DNA of 64,000 bases from Motiliproteus sp965230185 (GCA_965230185.1 OZ245995.1:1984001-2048000); one strand, 5' to 3'. Positions 1-9,147 are shown, counted from the first letter of the stretch. Notes: generated from the sequence alone by a model not told the origin. Translations and numbers: made by a program.

Positions 1-84
1 GGCTGTTTTGTTCGCGACCTCGACGGCCATAAGATCGAAGCCGCATACTGGGATATGGAGCTGGCAGCAAAGCTGGGCATGTAA
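1..84 (+). CDS. VOC/glyoxalase-family protein, C-terminal fragment
   Basis: The window opens inside a gene; 27 codons in frame 1 run to a TAA. The residues include FVRDLDGHKIEAAYWD. Known: the pattern F-x-R-D-x-D-G-H-x-I-E is the last metal-binding strand of the vicinal oxygen chelate fold (glyoxalase I, bleomycin resistance, small dioxygenases), where the Glu is the final metal ligand. The substrate cannot be told from this tail. It ends 10 bp before the convergent stop codon of the glutathione transferase gene. Confidence 0.7.
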   Translation, partial: GCFVRDLDGHKIEAAYWDMELAAKLGM

Positions 85-94
85 TCCGGCTCGT

Positions 95-814
95 TCAGGG
101 GGACGGATCGTCGGCTCCGGGACAGCCCCGATTGAGAGGAGGCTGTTCGTCAGCCTCGCCCACTTCCTCCTCAGCAATCACCTCGACTTCGGCGCAGCCC
201 TCCTCAATCCACTGCTGCAGATGGGGGCTGGCGAGCCAGTGCTGGCAGTATTCGCGGGCGGATTCGCTCAGAGGCACCTGGTAGGCGTTAAAACGAATCA
301 CAACCGGTGCATAAAATGCGTCGACGATGCCGAAGCGGCCGAGCAGCCAGGCACCCGGCTCGGTACGCTGTTGCCGACACTGCTGCCAGAGCGCTTCGAT
401 GCGGCGAATGTCGGCTGCGGCCTGATCAGAATAACGAAGACTGCGCTGTGCGGCCCGACAGTTCATCGGCAGCTCGTTTCTCAGTGCGCTAAAGCCGGCG
501 TGCATTTCTGCCGTGACCGATCGGGCCAGGGCGCGCTGCCCGGCATCTTCCGGCCATAGCTCCGGGTGACGTTCGGCCAGGTATTCGCAGATGGCCGAGC
601 TCTCCCAGATGTTCGGTACAGCCTGCTGGCCGGTGCAGAGTACCGGTACCTTCGTGGCTCCGGAATACTGGCTGATCTGTTGCTTAAAGCTGTCGGTGAA
701 CAGCGGAATGCGGATCTCCTCAAACCGAATACCCAGTTGCTTCAGCACCAGCCAGGGGCGCAGTGACCAGGAGGAGTAGTTCTTGTTGCCGATAACCAGT
801 TGCATTGTCTGCAT
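95..814 (-). CDS. Glutathione S-transferase family protein
   Basis: A cytosolic GST expected to conjugate glutathione to electrophiles or reduce with it. The start at 814 is chosen because AAAGGA lies about 9 bases upstream; an upstream in-frame extension to 898 lacks family similarity. Product about 239 aa. The thioredoxin-like N-domain shows NKNYSSWSLRPW (residues 10-21) with the Ser/Tyr region that activates the thiol, KVPVL with the cis-proline (55-59), and WESSAICEYL (70-79) with the Glu-Ser that grips the glutathione gamma-glutamyl group. A helical C-domain follows. The C-terminus is an unusual acidic tail rich in Glu and Asp. It is convergent with the preceding gene and divergent from the LysR gene. 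Confidence 0.85.
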   Translation of the reverse strand: MQTMQLVIGNKNYSSWSLRPWLVLKQLGIRFEEIRIPLFTDSFKQQISQYSGATKVPVLCTGQQAVPNIWESSAICEYLAERHPELWPEDAGQRALARSVTAEMHAGFSALRNELPMNCRAAQRSLRYSDQAAADIRRIEALWQQCRQQRTEPGAWLLGRFGIVDAFYAPVVIRFNAYQVPLSESAREYCQHWLASPHLQQWIEEGCAEVEVIAEEEVGEADEQPPLNRGCPGADDPSP

Positions 815-993
815 TTGCCGATTCCTTTTTTCGGGACTGATGATGGTTGAGATCGTCGTTTTACGGCTATTAGTTTTGCTGTGGGTTACCGGTACCACAA
901 ACGAATTTTTCTGATGACATCTGTCAGCAGAATTGAAGTGTTATCAGCGCTCAGCCGATAGCGGTGCCCGGCTGAGTTGGGTATCCTCAGCCC

Positions 994-1845
994 ATGGATA
1001 TCGACCTGTTACGCAGCTTTGTGGCCTTTGTGGAAAGTGGCAGCTTCACCGGTGCCGCCCGTAAAACCTTCAGAACGCAGTCCGCCATCAGCATGCAGAT
1101 GAAACGGCTGGAGGAGGAGAGCGGCCGCCAGCTGTTTGTCCGGGATGGCCGCAACCTGTTGTTGTCGGACGATGGCAAACTGCTGGCCAGCTACGCCCGT
1201 CGCATCCTGGCGTTGCATGACGAGGCGCTGGGGACACTGAAAGCGGCCGGGGAGCACCCGCCGCTGCGTATCGGTTGTCCCGACGACTATGTCGAGCGGC
1301 TGTTACCGGAGCTGTTGCGACGCATCCGGGCCGACTATCCGGAACTGCGGATCAGCGTCAGTTGCGCCACCTCAGCCATCCTGCGGGGAAGGCTCGATAA
1401 CGGCGAGCTGGATCTGGCGGTGATAACCCGCAGTCCGGACAGTGACGAGGGCTATCTGCTGATCCATGACCGCGGCTGCTGGATGGCGGCGCCGGGATCC
1501 CGATTGCCCGAGCAGGAACCTCTGCCGCTGGCCCTCTACGGCGAAGACTGTAAGTTTCACACCACCGCCGTCGACGGACTCGATAAACTGGAGCGGTCCT
1601 ATCAGCTGCAGTACACCACCACCAACGCCAGTGTGCTGCAGGCGCTGGTGCGCAGTGATCTGGCGGTGAGTGCGGTGGCGTCCCTGAGTGTCCCCCGGGA
1701 TCTGGCGGTGGTTGGCGACCATCCCCGGCTTCCGGCATTACCGGCCATCGACATTGTTCTGCTGTCCGCGCCCCGCCGTCATTCGCTGGTAACGCCGCAA
1801 TGGTTACGGGCGCTCAGTGACGGCTTTCTGCAGGACGGCCAGTAA
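994..1845 (+). CDS. LysR-family transcriptional regulator
   Basis: A 283 aa regulator of usual LysR length. Residues 1-60 form the winged helix-turn-helix, starting MDIDLLRSFVAFVESGSFTG and continuing through AISMQMKRLEEESG, which is the standard recognition helix region. The rest is a periplasmic-binding-protein-like effector domain. It is divergent from the GST gene with a 180 bp gap, so that gene is the natural candidate target by the usual LysR arrangement; this is inference. The effector is unknown. Confidence 0.9.
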   Translation: MDIDLLRSFVAFVESGSFTGAARKTFRTQSAISMQMKRLEEESGRQLFVRDGRNLLLSDDGKLLASYARRILALHDEALGTLKAAGEHPPLRIGCPDDYVERLLPELLRRIRADYPELRISVSCATSAILRGRLDNGELDLAVITRSPDSDEGYLLIHDRGCWMAAPGSRLPEQEPLPLALYGEDCKFHTTAVDGLDKLERSYQLQYTTTNASVLQALVRSDLAVSAVASLSVPRDLAVVGDHPRLPALPAIDIVLLSAPRRHSLVTPQWLRALSDGFLQDGQ

Positions 1846-2067
1846 CCTGACTGCTCCCGATCGTACCCGGCAGGTCTGTATTGCTGACCCGGTTTTTTAA
1901 GCAGGTTCTGACCGTTTCAGGCTGAAGTCTGTGCCGCCATTTCAGTCCCTCGCAACGGCTCAGTGTCGAAAGGGACTCGCAATCGATTCAGTGGTTGCAG
2001 GTAACCTTCAGTCGTGGGCTCGGGGCTGTTCATCAGCGCCGCCATTATGTTCTGGCGGAATAATCCG

Positions 2068-2328
2068 CTACTTCAGCAGTGGATGGTCGGCGGGCAGATT
2101 TTTAGAGATCCAAAGCGCCAGTTTGTGGCGCATATGAGGCAGATCCACCTGATCTTTCGCCAGCGGCTGAATCAGCTTGTCGTGAACCAGCAGCCGATAG
2201 ATGGCGGTGACTTTCACCTCCTGGCCATCGGTCTCCTCAAAGGCGCCGGCACCCCGTTTCTCCAGAAAAACGCAGCCGACCCGAATCGCTTCCTTGAGAA
2301 GTTCATTTTCATTTTTGAGCTTCTTCAT
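2068..2328 (-). CDS. DUF5062 family small protein
   Basis: An 86 aa acidic/basic mixed protein beginning MKKLKNENELLKEAIRVG and containing a conserved-looking core TAIYRLLVHDKLIQPL followed by HKLALWISKNLPADHP. I recognise this as a DUF5062-type protein found in marine gammaproteobacteria; no function is known. The Met at 2328 is preferred over the longer open frame to 2583 because the extension is low-quality sequence and a purine-rich AGGTAGGGA sits just upstream of 2328. It lies downstream of the radical SAM gene on the same strand but is separated by 100 bp. Confidence 0.75.
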   Translation of the reverse strand: MKKLKNENELLKEAIRVGCVFLEKRGAGAFEETDGQEVKVTAIYRLLVHDKLIQPLAKDQVDLPHMRHKLALWISKNLPADHPLLK

Positions 2329-2428
2329 CAGTTCCCTACCTTCAGATATTTTCCGGCAGTATATATGAGGGCGGGGGCGGACGGATATGGCTATGGACTG
2401 ATCGCAAGCGCTTGCCGTCTTCACTGAT

Positions 2429-3529
2429 TCAGCGGGAAAAGGGACTGCTGCTGATACGCACCGGCTGGCGTCGGGATCCCCAGTCGCCGGCGGGGCCGTC
2501 GAACACGCCCGGCAATCGGGTACCGCACTGCTGACAGTGGCCGTCGTCGCTGAGCCCCCAGTGACTGAGCTGATACCAGTCACGTTCGATCAGCAGTGCA
2601 CCGCACTGATGGCAGTAGGTGCTGCCACCGCTGGAATCATGGACGTTGCCGGTATAGGCGTAGCGAATACCATTAGCCATGGCGATTTCGCGGGCTCGGG
2701 TCAGAGTCGCCGCCGGGGTGCGAGGTTTATCCCGCATCTTCCAGTCCGGATGAAAGGCGGTGAAATGCATGGGTACGTCAGGGCCAAGATTGTCCATCAC
2801 CCAGCGGGTCATTTCGTCCAGCTCGTTGTCGGAGTCGTTCTCATCGGGGATCAGCAGGTTGGTGATCTCGAACCAGACATCGGTTTCCTGTTTCAGATAG
2901 CAGAGGGTATCCAGCACAGCCGCCAGTTCACCGCCGCAGATCTTCTTGTAGAAACGCTCGGTAAAGGCTTTCAGGTCGATATTGGCGGCGTCCATATGGC
3001 GGTAGAACTCCTGTCGTGGCTCCGGACAGATATAGCCGGCGCTGACGGCGACGCTGTGAATGCCACGCTGGTGGCAGGCGTCGGCGACATCCATGGCGTA
3101 CTCCATAAAGATCACCGGGTCGTTATAGGTGTAAGCCACCGACCGGCAGCCGGTTCGCAGGGCCGCTTCCGCCAGCTCCTCCGGCAGCGCCTGGTCCGCC
3201 AGGGTATCCATTTCGCGGGACTTGCTCATATCCCAGTTCTGACAGAATTTGCAGGCCAGGTTGCAGCCGGCGGTGCCGAACGACAGCACCGGGGTTCCGG
3301 GCAGGTAATGATTGAGCGGTTTTTTCTCGATCGGATCGACACAGAAACCGCTCGAACGACCCCAGGTATACAACTGAATCTGCTGATCTTCGCAGCCACG
3401 GACAAAGCAGAGTCCACGCTGTCCCTCCCGTAATTTGCAGGCACGGGGGCAGACGTCGCACTGAATACGGCCATCTTCAAGCAGATGCCAGTAGCGGGTG
3501 GGCAGAGGCTGGTGGGGATCGGGAATCAT
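2429..3529 (-). CDS. amrS: AmmeMemoRadiSam system radical SAM enzyme (AmrS)
   Basis: A 366 aa radical SAM protein of the pyruvate-formate-lyase-activating-enzyme-like type. The SAM-binding [4Fe-4S] ligands are in GCNLACKFCQNWD (C89, C93, C96; the CX3CX2C motif). An N-terminal cysteine set (C24, C27, C31, C41) and a C-terminal pair of CxxC knuckles (CHQCG and CQQCG) suggest extra metal sites. Known: in the AmmeMemoRadiSam gene set this enzyme co-occurs with a Memo-type dioxygenase-fold protein and an AMMECR1 protein; the substrate is not established to my knowledge. Its gene is divergent from amrB-amrA with about 140 bp between starts, which is the expected neighbourhood and the main support for the assignment. 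Confidence 0.9.
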   Translation of the reverse strand: MIPDPHQPLPTRYWHLLEDGRIQCDVCPRACKLREGQRGLCFVRGCEDQQIQLYTWGRSSGFCVDPIEKKPLNHYLPGTPVLSFGTAGCNLACKFCQNWDMSKSREMDTLADQALPEELAEAALRTGCRSVAYTYNDPVIFMEYAMDVADACHQRGIHSVAVSAGYICPEPRQEFYRHMDAANIDLKAFTERFYKKICGGELAAVLDTLCYLKQETDVWFEITNLLIPDENDSDNELDEMTRWVMDNLGPDVPMHFTAFHPDWKMRDKPRTPAATLTRAREIAMANGIRYAYTGNVHDSSGGSTYCHQCGALLIERDWYQLSHWGLSDDGHCQQCGTRLPGVFDGPAGDWGSRRQPVRISSSPFSR

Positions 3530-3671
3530 TCGGGCGTCCCATGGAGTTATCTGGCATCTATAATTATAGGAGCCTGGCAGAAGCCCGGAACGCTCCGGAT
3601 TCGCCGTAGTGGTCTGTCTGGCAATCAGTGCGACAGGGGTTGGCAGCCGCAGAACCCCGGGAGTATCGGCT

Positions 3672-4457
3672 ATGTCCCTGGTGGTAAGAGAGCCTGCCGT
3701 TGCCGGGATGTTCTATCCCGACGACCGTCAGCAACTGATCTCGGAAATCGAAGCCCATCTGCGGGAAAACCCTGCCGAAGGGGAGCGTCCGCGAGCGCTG
3801 ATCGTTCCCCATGCCGGTTACGTCTATTCCGGACCGGTGGCGGCCCGGGCCTACAACCTGCTGCGTCCCTGGGCCAGCGATATTCATCGGGTGGTTGTGC
3901 TGGGCCCCTCTCATCGTTATCCGCTGGAGGGGCTGGCGCTGCCGGATTGTGATCTGTTTCGCACGCCGCTGGGGGATATTCCGATCGACCAGCAGGATAC
4001 CGAGGCGTTGCTGGCCCTGCCGCAGGTGCGTCAGCTGGCTGCTGCCCACGCTCTGGAGCACAGTCTCGAAGTGCAGCTGCCGTTCCTGCAGACGGTGCTG
4101 GTGAACTTCACGCTGCTACCGCTGGTGGTCGGCCGCTGCCGTTCCGAACAGGTCAGCGAAGTACTTGATCTGTTGTGGGGAGACCCGGCTACGCTGATTC
4201 TGATCAGCACCGATCTCAGCCACTTTCACGATTACAAGGAGGCCTGTCATCTCGACCGTTCCACCTGTGAGCTGATCTGTCAGCTGCGGGAACCGTTGAT
4301 GGGGGAGCAGGCCTGCGGCTGCTATCCGTTGAACGGACTGCTGCGAAAGCTGAAGCAGGAACCGCTCAGCGTTAAGTTGCTGGAACTGAAAAATTCCGGC
4401 GATACTGCCGGGTCCATGAGTCGGGTGGTGGGTTATGGCGCCTTCGCCGTCAGTTGA
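3672..4457 (+). CDS. amrB: AmmeMemoRadiSam system protein B (Memo family)
   Basis: A 261 aa Memo-like protein with the fold of class III extradiol dioxygenases. Family signatures are PHAGYVYSGPVAARAY (46-61, with H47), LGPSHRYP (78-84) and LEHSLEVQLPFLQ (128-140); the histidines are the conserved metal-site residues of the family. The start at 3672 is chosen because GGGAG lies about 9 bases upstream and the residues after it (MSLVVREPAVAGMFYP) match the family start; a longer frame from 3609 is unsupported. Its 3' end overlaps the next gene by 23 bp, so the two are co-translated. Confidence 0.9.
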   Translation: MSLVVREPAVAGMFYPDDRQQLISEIEAHLRENPAEGERPRALIVPHAGYVYSGPVAARAYNLLRPWASDIHRVVVLGPSHRYPLEGLALPDCDLFRTPLGDIPIDQQDTEALLALPQVRQLAAAHALEHSLEVQLPFLQTVLVNFTLLPLVVGRCRSEQVSEVLDLLWGDPATLILISTDLSHFHDYKEACHLDRSTCELICQLREPLMGEQACGCYPLNGLLRKLKQEPLSVKLLELKNSGDTAGSMSRVVGYGAFAVS

Positions 4458-5046
4458 GCTGTCACCAGCAGAACAGCAGCGGCTGTTACGACTGGCCCGG
4501 GAGTCTATTGCCTTCAGGCTGCAGCACGACCGCAGCTACCGCCCGCCCGGTGACTGGTCCGGACTGCCGGCCGAGTCCGGCGCCTGTTTCGTTACTCTCA
4601 CCATCGATGGCGGGCTGCGTGGCTGCGTCGGGACGCTGCAGGCCCGGGAACCTCTGTACCGGGCGGTGGCCTGTTACGCGGGCAGCGCTGCCGTTTCCGA
4701 TCACCGCTTCGAGCCTCTGAGCCTCGATGAACTGGCGCAGGTCAGGATCGAGATATCGGTGCTCTCGGCGGAAACTCCGCTGGAGGTCGGGTCGGAGCAG
4801 GAGCTGCTGAAGCGATTGCGGGTCGGTGTTGACGGGCTGATTCTCGATGCCGGCCGCCATCACGCCACTTTCCTGCCCCAGGTCTGGGACAAGTTGCCGA
4901 AGCCACGGGATTTCGTTGCTCAGCTGCGGCGCAAAGCGGGGCTGCCCGCCGATCACTGGGATGATTCAGTACGCTGGTCGATTTATACCGTTATCTCCTT
5001 CGAGGAGCCCGAGCACGATGCCGACGCAGCGCCAGCTGACCGCTGA
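4435..5046 (+). CDS. amrA: AmmeMemoRadiSam system protein A (AMMECR1 family)
   Basis: A 203 aa AMMECR1-domain protein. The hallmark LRGCVGTL is at residues 61-68, followed by SDHRFEPLSLDEL. Known: AMMECR1 proteins are widespread in archaea, bacteria and animals, and the invariant Arg-Gly-Cys patch has been proposed as an active site, but no reaction is proven. The start codon lies inside amrB (23 bp overlap). The last ten or so residues are a variable acidic tail. Confidence 0.9.
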   Translation: MAPSPSVELSPAEQQRLLRLARESIAFRLQHDRSYRPPGDWSGLPAESGACFVTLTIDGGLRGCVGTLQAREPLYRAVACYAGSAAVSDHRFEPLSLDELAQVRIEISVLSAETPLEVGSEQELLKRLRVGVDGLILDAGRHHATFLPQVWDKLPKPRDFVAQLRRKAGLPADHWDDSVRWSIYTVISFEEPEHDADAAPADR

Positions 5047-5142
5047 TCGGCACGATCCATATCAAATCCGGAATCCATCGAATCTGTACCCTCCGCAATG
5101 GCACAGGTTATGATGGGTAACCGATCTGTCCGAAGATGATCT

Positions 5143-6528
5143 ATGCACACCGGCCCCCGCAACCACAATCTGCCGTCCAGCTCCGACCGGCCCGCCGATC
5201 AGGTTCAGCATGAATCCCTGACGGAAGCGGCCTGGGTGGATGTCGTGCATCAGATGGAGGAGGTCTATTCCGATCTGATCCGCTATCAGGTGGAGATCGA
5301 GGAAAAGAATGAAGCGCTGGAGGATGCCCAGCGCTTTATCTCCAGCGTGCTCGGTACCATGACCGATGTGCTGATCGTCTGCGACCAGAGTGGCATTATC
5401 CAGCAGGTCAACGCGTCCCTGGAGCAACTGACCGGGCAGAGTGCCGGGCAGCTTAAAGGCCGGCCCTTTCTGGAACTTTTTACCCCTTCATCCCGCGACA
5501 CCATTACCACCCTGCGTTCCCGCAACGGTAAGCTCAGTTTTGAGGATTGTGAGGTGCAACTGAGCGGCCCGGAAGGGGAGATTCCGCTGTCGATGAACTG
5601 CGCCATCCGCACCGACAGCCGCGGCCGGGGGCTGGGGATGGTGCTGATCGGCCGGCCGGTAGGTGAGCTGCGGCGGGCCTATGACCAGCTCAATCGCAGT
5701 CACGCCGAGCTGAAGCTGGCCCAGCAGCAGCTGATCGACGCGGAGAAGATGGCATCCCTCGGCCGGCTGGTGGCAGGTGTCGCCCATGAACTCAACAATC
5801 CGATCAGCTTTGTTTACGGCAACGTCCATGCGCTGATGAGCTACGGTGATCGTCTGCAGCGCTATCTTGACCAGTTGCATGATCCGGCCGCAGCCGATCC
5901 GGCCCGGCTGCAACGGCTGCGAGAGGAGTTGCGGATCGACAAACTGCTGGCCGATCTGCCACAGCTGCTCGACGGCACCATGGAGGGGGCGGAACGGGTT
6001 CGCGATATCGTGATGGACCTGCGCCAGTTCTCCTCCGGCCAGAAGGAGCAGAAAACCGAATTCGATCTGGTCCATACGGTGCAGACGGCGGTGCACTGGG
6101 TGACCCGGGAAGCGAAGATGAAGATACGGATCGGCTACGACCTGCCCGATAAGATGACGGTCTATGGCCATCCCGGGCAGATACAGCAGGTGCTGATCAA
6201 CCTGGTCCAGAATGCGGTGGATGTGTTCGACCAGGTCGAGCAGCCGCGGCTTGAGCTCAGCATCGGCGAAACCGGCGGCGAGCCGCCGATGGTCCGCTTC
6301 CGTATTCACGATAACGGCCCCGGCGTTGCCGAAGAGCATCTGTCGAAGGTGTTCGAGCCCTTCTTTACCAGCAAACCGGTGGGTCAGGGCACCGGGCTGG
6401 GCTTGTCGCTCAGTTACGGGCTGGTGGTCGAGCACGGCGGCAGTCTGCAGGTGGCCAACCATCCCGACGGCGGCGCCGTCTTCACCATGGAGCTGCCGCT
6501 GGGAAGGTACGGGGAGGTGGGTCGATGA
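5143..6528 (+). CDS. hupT: HupT/HoxJ-type soluble sensor histidine kinase
   Basis: A 461 aa kinase with no membrane segment. Residues 30-65 are a coiled coil and 65-175 a PAS domain (TMTDVLIVCDQSGIIQQVN). The dimerisation/phosphoacceptor helix has EKMASLGRLVAGVAHELNNP with phospho-His at 215, and a HATPase domain follows with NLVQNAVD, DNGPGVA and GTGLGLSLS. Its stop overlaps the hydrogenase small-subunit start (ATGA at 6525-6528). Known: HupT/HoxJ kinases receive the signal from the H2-sensing regulatory hydrogenase and phosphorylate HupR/HoxA, an NtrC-type activator; the PAS domain is required for docking. The assignment rests on domain layout plus the operon. No hupR/hoxA is present in the window. 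Confidence 0.88.
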   Translation: MHTGPRNHNLPSSSDRPADQVQHESLTEAAWVDVVHQMEEVYSDLIRYQVEIEEKNEALEDAQRFISSVLGTMTDVLIVCDQSGIIQQVNASLEQLTGQSAGQLKGRPFLELFTPSSRDTITTLRSRNGKLSFEDCEVQLSGPEGEIPLSMNCAIRTDSRGRGLGMVLIGRPVGELRRAYDQLNRSHAELKLAQQQLIDAEKMASLGRLVAGVAHELNNPISFVYGNVHALMSYGDRLQRYLDQLHDPAAADPARLQRLREELRIDKLLADLPQLLDGTMEGAERVRDIVMDLRQFSSGQKEQKTEFDLVHTVQTAVHWVTREAKMKIRIGYDLPDKMTVYGHPGQIQQVLINLVQNAVDVFDQVEQPRLELSIGETGGEPPMVRFRIHDNGPGVAEEHLSKVFEPFFTSKPVGQGTGLGLSLSYGLVVEHGGSLQVANHPDGGAVFTMELPLGRYGEVGR

Positions 6529-7526
6529 TTAATCTGCTCTGGTTGCAGTCCGGCGGCTGTGGCGGCTGCACCATGTCGCTGCTGAACGCCGAATCGCCGG
6601 ATCTGCTCAGTACCTTCCGCGCCGCCGGCATCAACCTGCTCTGGCACCCGGCTATCAGCCAGCAGACCGGCAGTGAGGCGCGGGAGATTCTCGATGCCAT
6701 CGACTGCGGTATTACGCCGCTGGATCTGCTCTGCATCGAGGGAGCGGTGGTCTGCGGGCCCAATGGCAGCGGTCGTTTTCACATGCTGTCCGGTACCGAC
6801 CGACCGATGATGGAGTGGGTGGATCGACTGGCCCGCCGCGCCCGCTATGTGGTGGCAGTCGGTAACTGCGCCGCCTACGGTGGTATCACCAGCGCCGGTT
6901 CCAACCCCACCGATGCCCGGGGCCTGCAGTACGAGGGCGATCAGAGTGGGGGGCTGCTGGGAGGCGATTTCCGGACCGGCGCCGAGCTGCCGGTGGTCAA
7001 CGTCGCCGGCTGTCCGCCTCATCCCAACTGGATTACCGAAGCGCTGATGGGGCTGGCTTTCGATGAACTGTCCGCCGATCAGCTGGACCCGCTGGGGCGT
7101 CCACGCATGTACGCCGATCATCTGGTTCACCACGGCTGTCCCCGCAACGAATTCTATGAGTACAAGGCCAGCTCCGAGCAACCCTCGGACAGTGGTTGTC
7201 TGATGGAACATATGGGCTGTATCGGCACCCAGGCCCACGGTGACTGCAACACCCGGCTGTGGAATGGCGAAGGCTCCTGTACCCGCGGCGGCTTCGCCTG
7301 TATTAACTGCACCTCACCGGAATTTGAGGAGCCCGGTCACTCCTTTGTACAGACGCCGAAGCTGGCGGGCATTCCGGTCGGATTACCCACCGATATGCCG
7401 AAAGCCTGGTTTGTGGCTTTGTCGTCGCTGTCGAAGGCGGCCACCCCGGTACGACTGAAGGAGAACGCAGTCAGCGATCACATCAAAGTTCCACCGAAAA
7501 TCCATCCGGTCACCCGTAAACGCTGA
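6525..7526 (+). CDS. hupU: Regulatory [NiFe] hydrogenase small subunit (H2 sensor)
   Basis: A 333 aa small subunit carrying three Fe-S clusters. It starts directly at the proximal-cluster motif (SGGCGGCTMS, C12 and C15, with C115 and C163), so the twin-arginine signal peptide of uptake hydrogenases is absent. Other ligands: HHGCPR (H203/C205), C225 and C232 for the distal cluster; C241, C252, C259 and C262 for the medial one. Known: lack of a Tat signal is typical of HupU/HoxB regulatory hydrogenases, which stay in the cytoplasm and report H2 to a kinase. It is translationally coupled to hupT and lies about 45 bp before hupV. Confidence 0.92.
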   Translation: MINLLWLQSGGCGGCTMSLLNAESPDLLSTFRAAGINLLWHPAISQQTGSEAREILDAIDCGITPLDLLCIEGAVVCGPNGSGRFHMLSGTDRPMMEWVDRLARRARYVVAVGNCAAYGGITSAGSNPTDARGLQYEGDQSGGLLGGDFRTGAELPVVNVAGCPPHPNWITEALMGLAFDELSADQLDPLGRPRMYADHLVHHGCPRNEFYEYKASSEQPSDSGCLMEHMGCIGTQAHGDCNTRLWNGEGSCTRGGFACINCTSPEFEEPGHSFVQTPKLAGIPVGLPTDMPKAWFVALSSLSKAATPVRLKENAVSDHIKVPPKIHPVTRKR

Positions 7527-7569
7527 CCGCTTGCCGAAACCGCAATCGCAGAACAGGAAACCTGAACAC

Positions 7570-9024
7570 GTGACAAGACTGGTGGTAGGCCCCTTTAACC
7601 GGGTTGAAGGGGATCTGGAAGTCAAACTGGAGATCGAAGACCGCAGCGTCCGCGAGGCCCGGGTCAACTGTACCCTGTACCGGGGCTTTGAGCAGATTCT
7701 GCGGGGCAAGACTCCGGAGGATGCGCTGGTCTATACGCCCCGGATCTGCGGCATCTGTTCGGTGTCGCAGTCGGTGGCGGCATCCCGGGCACTGGCGGAT
7801 CTGGCCGGGCTGCAGATGCCCCGCAACGGCCAGCTGGTCACCAACCTGGTGCTGGCCAACGAAAACCTGGCCGACCACTTCAGTCATTTCTACCTGTTCT
7901 TTATGCCGGACTTCGCCCGTCCGGTTTATCGGGACCGACCCTGGTTCGAACGGGCCGAGCGCCGTTTTATGGCCATCAGAGGGACGGCGGCGGCCGAGGC
8001 GATTCCGGCCCGGGCCGAGTTTCTGCACCTGATGGGCACCCTGGCCGGCAAGTGGCCCCATACCCTGACCCTGCAGCCGGCCGGCGTCAGTAAGCCGGTC
8101 CAGTCCCAGGAACGACTGCGGGTGCTGGCGATCCTGCAGGGATTCCGGGCTTTTCTGGAGCGGGTGACCTTTGGTGACCGGCTGGAATCTATCGCCGAGC
8201 TGGACAGCCTCGATGCCCTCAGGCAGTGGCAACGCAACAATAGCAGCTCGTCGGATCTGAAGCTGTTCTTGGAGATCGCCGACGATCTGGCGCTGGAGCA
8301 ACTGGGCCAGGCCGGCGAGCTGTTTATGAGTTACGGCAACTACCCGCTGGAGGGCGAATCTCTGATCCGGGCCGGCCTCTGGCGTCAGGGGCTGACACCG
8401 CTGGATCTCAGTCTGATCAGTGAAGATATCAGCCACAGCTGGATGCACCAGAGCCGGACACGACTGGCGCCGCAGCAGGGTGAGACCGAGCCGGATATGA
8501 ATAACCAGGCCGGCTACAGCTGGTGTAAGGCCCCCCGGCTCGGTGATGAAATGGTGGAGGTGGGCGCCTTCGCCCGGCAGTTGATCGACGGCCACCCGCT
8601 GGCATTGTCGTTGTTCAATGATTCCCGCAGCAATGTCCGCAACCGGGTACTGATGCGATTGCTGGAGATCGCCCGGGTGGTGATCGCCATGGAGCAGTGG
8701 GCCCGACAACTGCAGCCCGGCCAGCCGTTCTTTAACAAGGACCTGTCGCCGGAGAGGGTCGGGGACGGCACCGGTATCGGCACCATCGAAGCGGCCCGCG
8801 GCAGCCTCGGCCACTGGCTCGATGTCCGCGACGGCAAAATCCATAACTACCAGATAATCGCCCCCACCACCTGGAACTTCTCACCCCGGGACAACAATAA
8901 TCAGCCCGGCGCACTGGAGCTGGCCCTGCAGGGTACCCCGGTCCGGGAAGGGGAGAAGGATCCGGTGGCGGTGCAGCATGTGGTGCGGTCGTTTGATCCC
9001 TGTATGGTCTGCACGGTTCACTGA
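7570..9024 (+). CDS. hupV: Regulatory [NiFe] hydrogenase large subunit (H2 sensor)
   Basis: A 484 aa large subunit with the NiFe(CN)2CO site. The four metal cysteines are in RICGICS (C60, C63) and DPCMVCTVH (C478, C481). The protein ends exactly at the His of that motif, with no C-terminal extension to be cut by an endopeptidase. Known: this is diagnostic of H2-sensing HupV/HoxC subunits, which skip proteolytic maturation. The GTG start at 7570 is preferred (AGGAAACC upstream, residues TRLVVGPFNRVEGDL); an in-frame TTG at 7531 is an alternative with poor ribosome binding. It is the last gene of the hupTUV operon. Confidence 0.92.
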   Translation: MTRLVVGPFNRVEGDLEVKLEIEDRSVREARVNCTLYRGFEQILRGKTPEDALVYTPRICGICSVSQSVAASRALADLAGLQMPRNGQLVTNLVLANENLADHFSHFYLFFMPDFARPVYRDRPWFERAERRFMAIRGTAAAEAIPARAEFLHLMGTLAGKWPHTLTLQPAGVSKPVQSQERLRVLAILQGFRAFLERVTFGDRLESIAELDSLDALRQWQRNNSSSSDLKLFLEIADDLALEQLGQAGELFMSYGNYPLEGESLIRAGLWRQGLTPLDLSLISEDISHSWMHQSRTRLAPQQGETEPDMNNQAGYSWCKAPRLGDEMVEVGAFARQLIDGHPLALSLFNDSRSNVRNRVLMRLLEIARVVIAMEQWARQLQPGQPFFNKDLSPERVGDGTGIGTIEAARGSLGHWLDVRDGKIHNYQIIAPTTWNFSPRDNNNQPGALELALQGTPVREGEKDPVAVQHVVRSFDPCMVCTVH

Positions 9025-9147
9025 TATAACATGTTGAAATTAAATAGTTATATTTGATATCGAAATAAAATCGAAAAACGCACCGCTGGAATAGGGCAAA
9101 AAAACGTCCGATGGCGGCATGTAGTCAGATGAACTGATGACGAAAAC

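Noticed and set aside
2537..3433. Long rightward open frame (298 codons)
   Set aside because: It is antisense to the radical SAM gene, whose cysteine motifs and family length are convincing; the frame is a shadow of GC-rich codon use.
5488..6462. 324-codon leftward open frame
   Set aside because: Shadow of the hupT kinase; the residues show no domain and there is no start signal.
7510..8844. 444-codon leftward open frame
   Set aside because: Antisense to hupV, which has all four metal cysteines in order.
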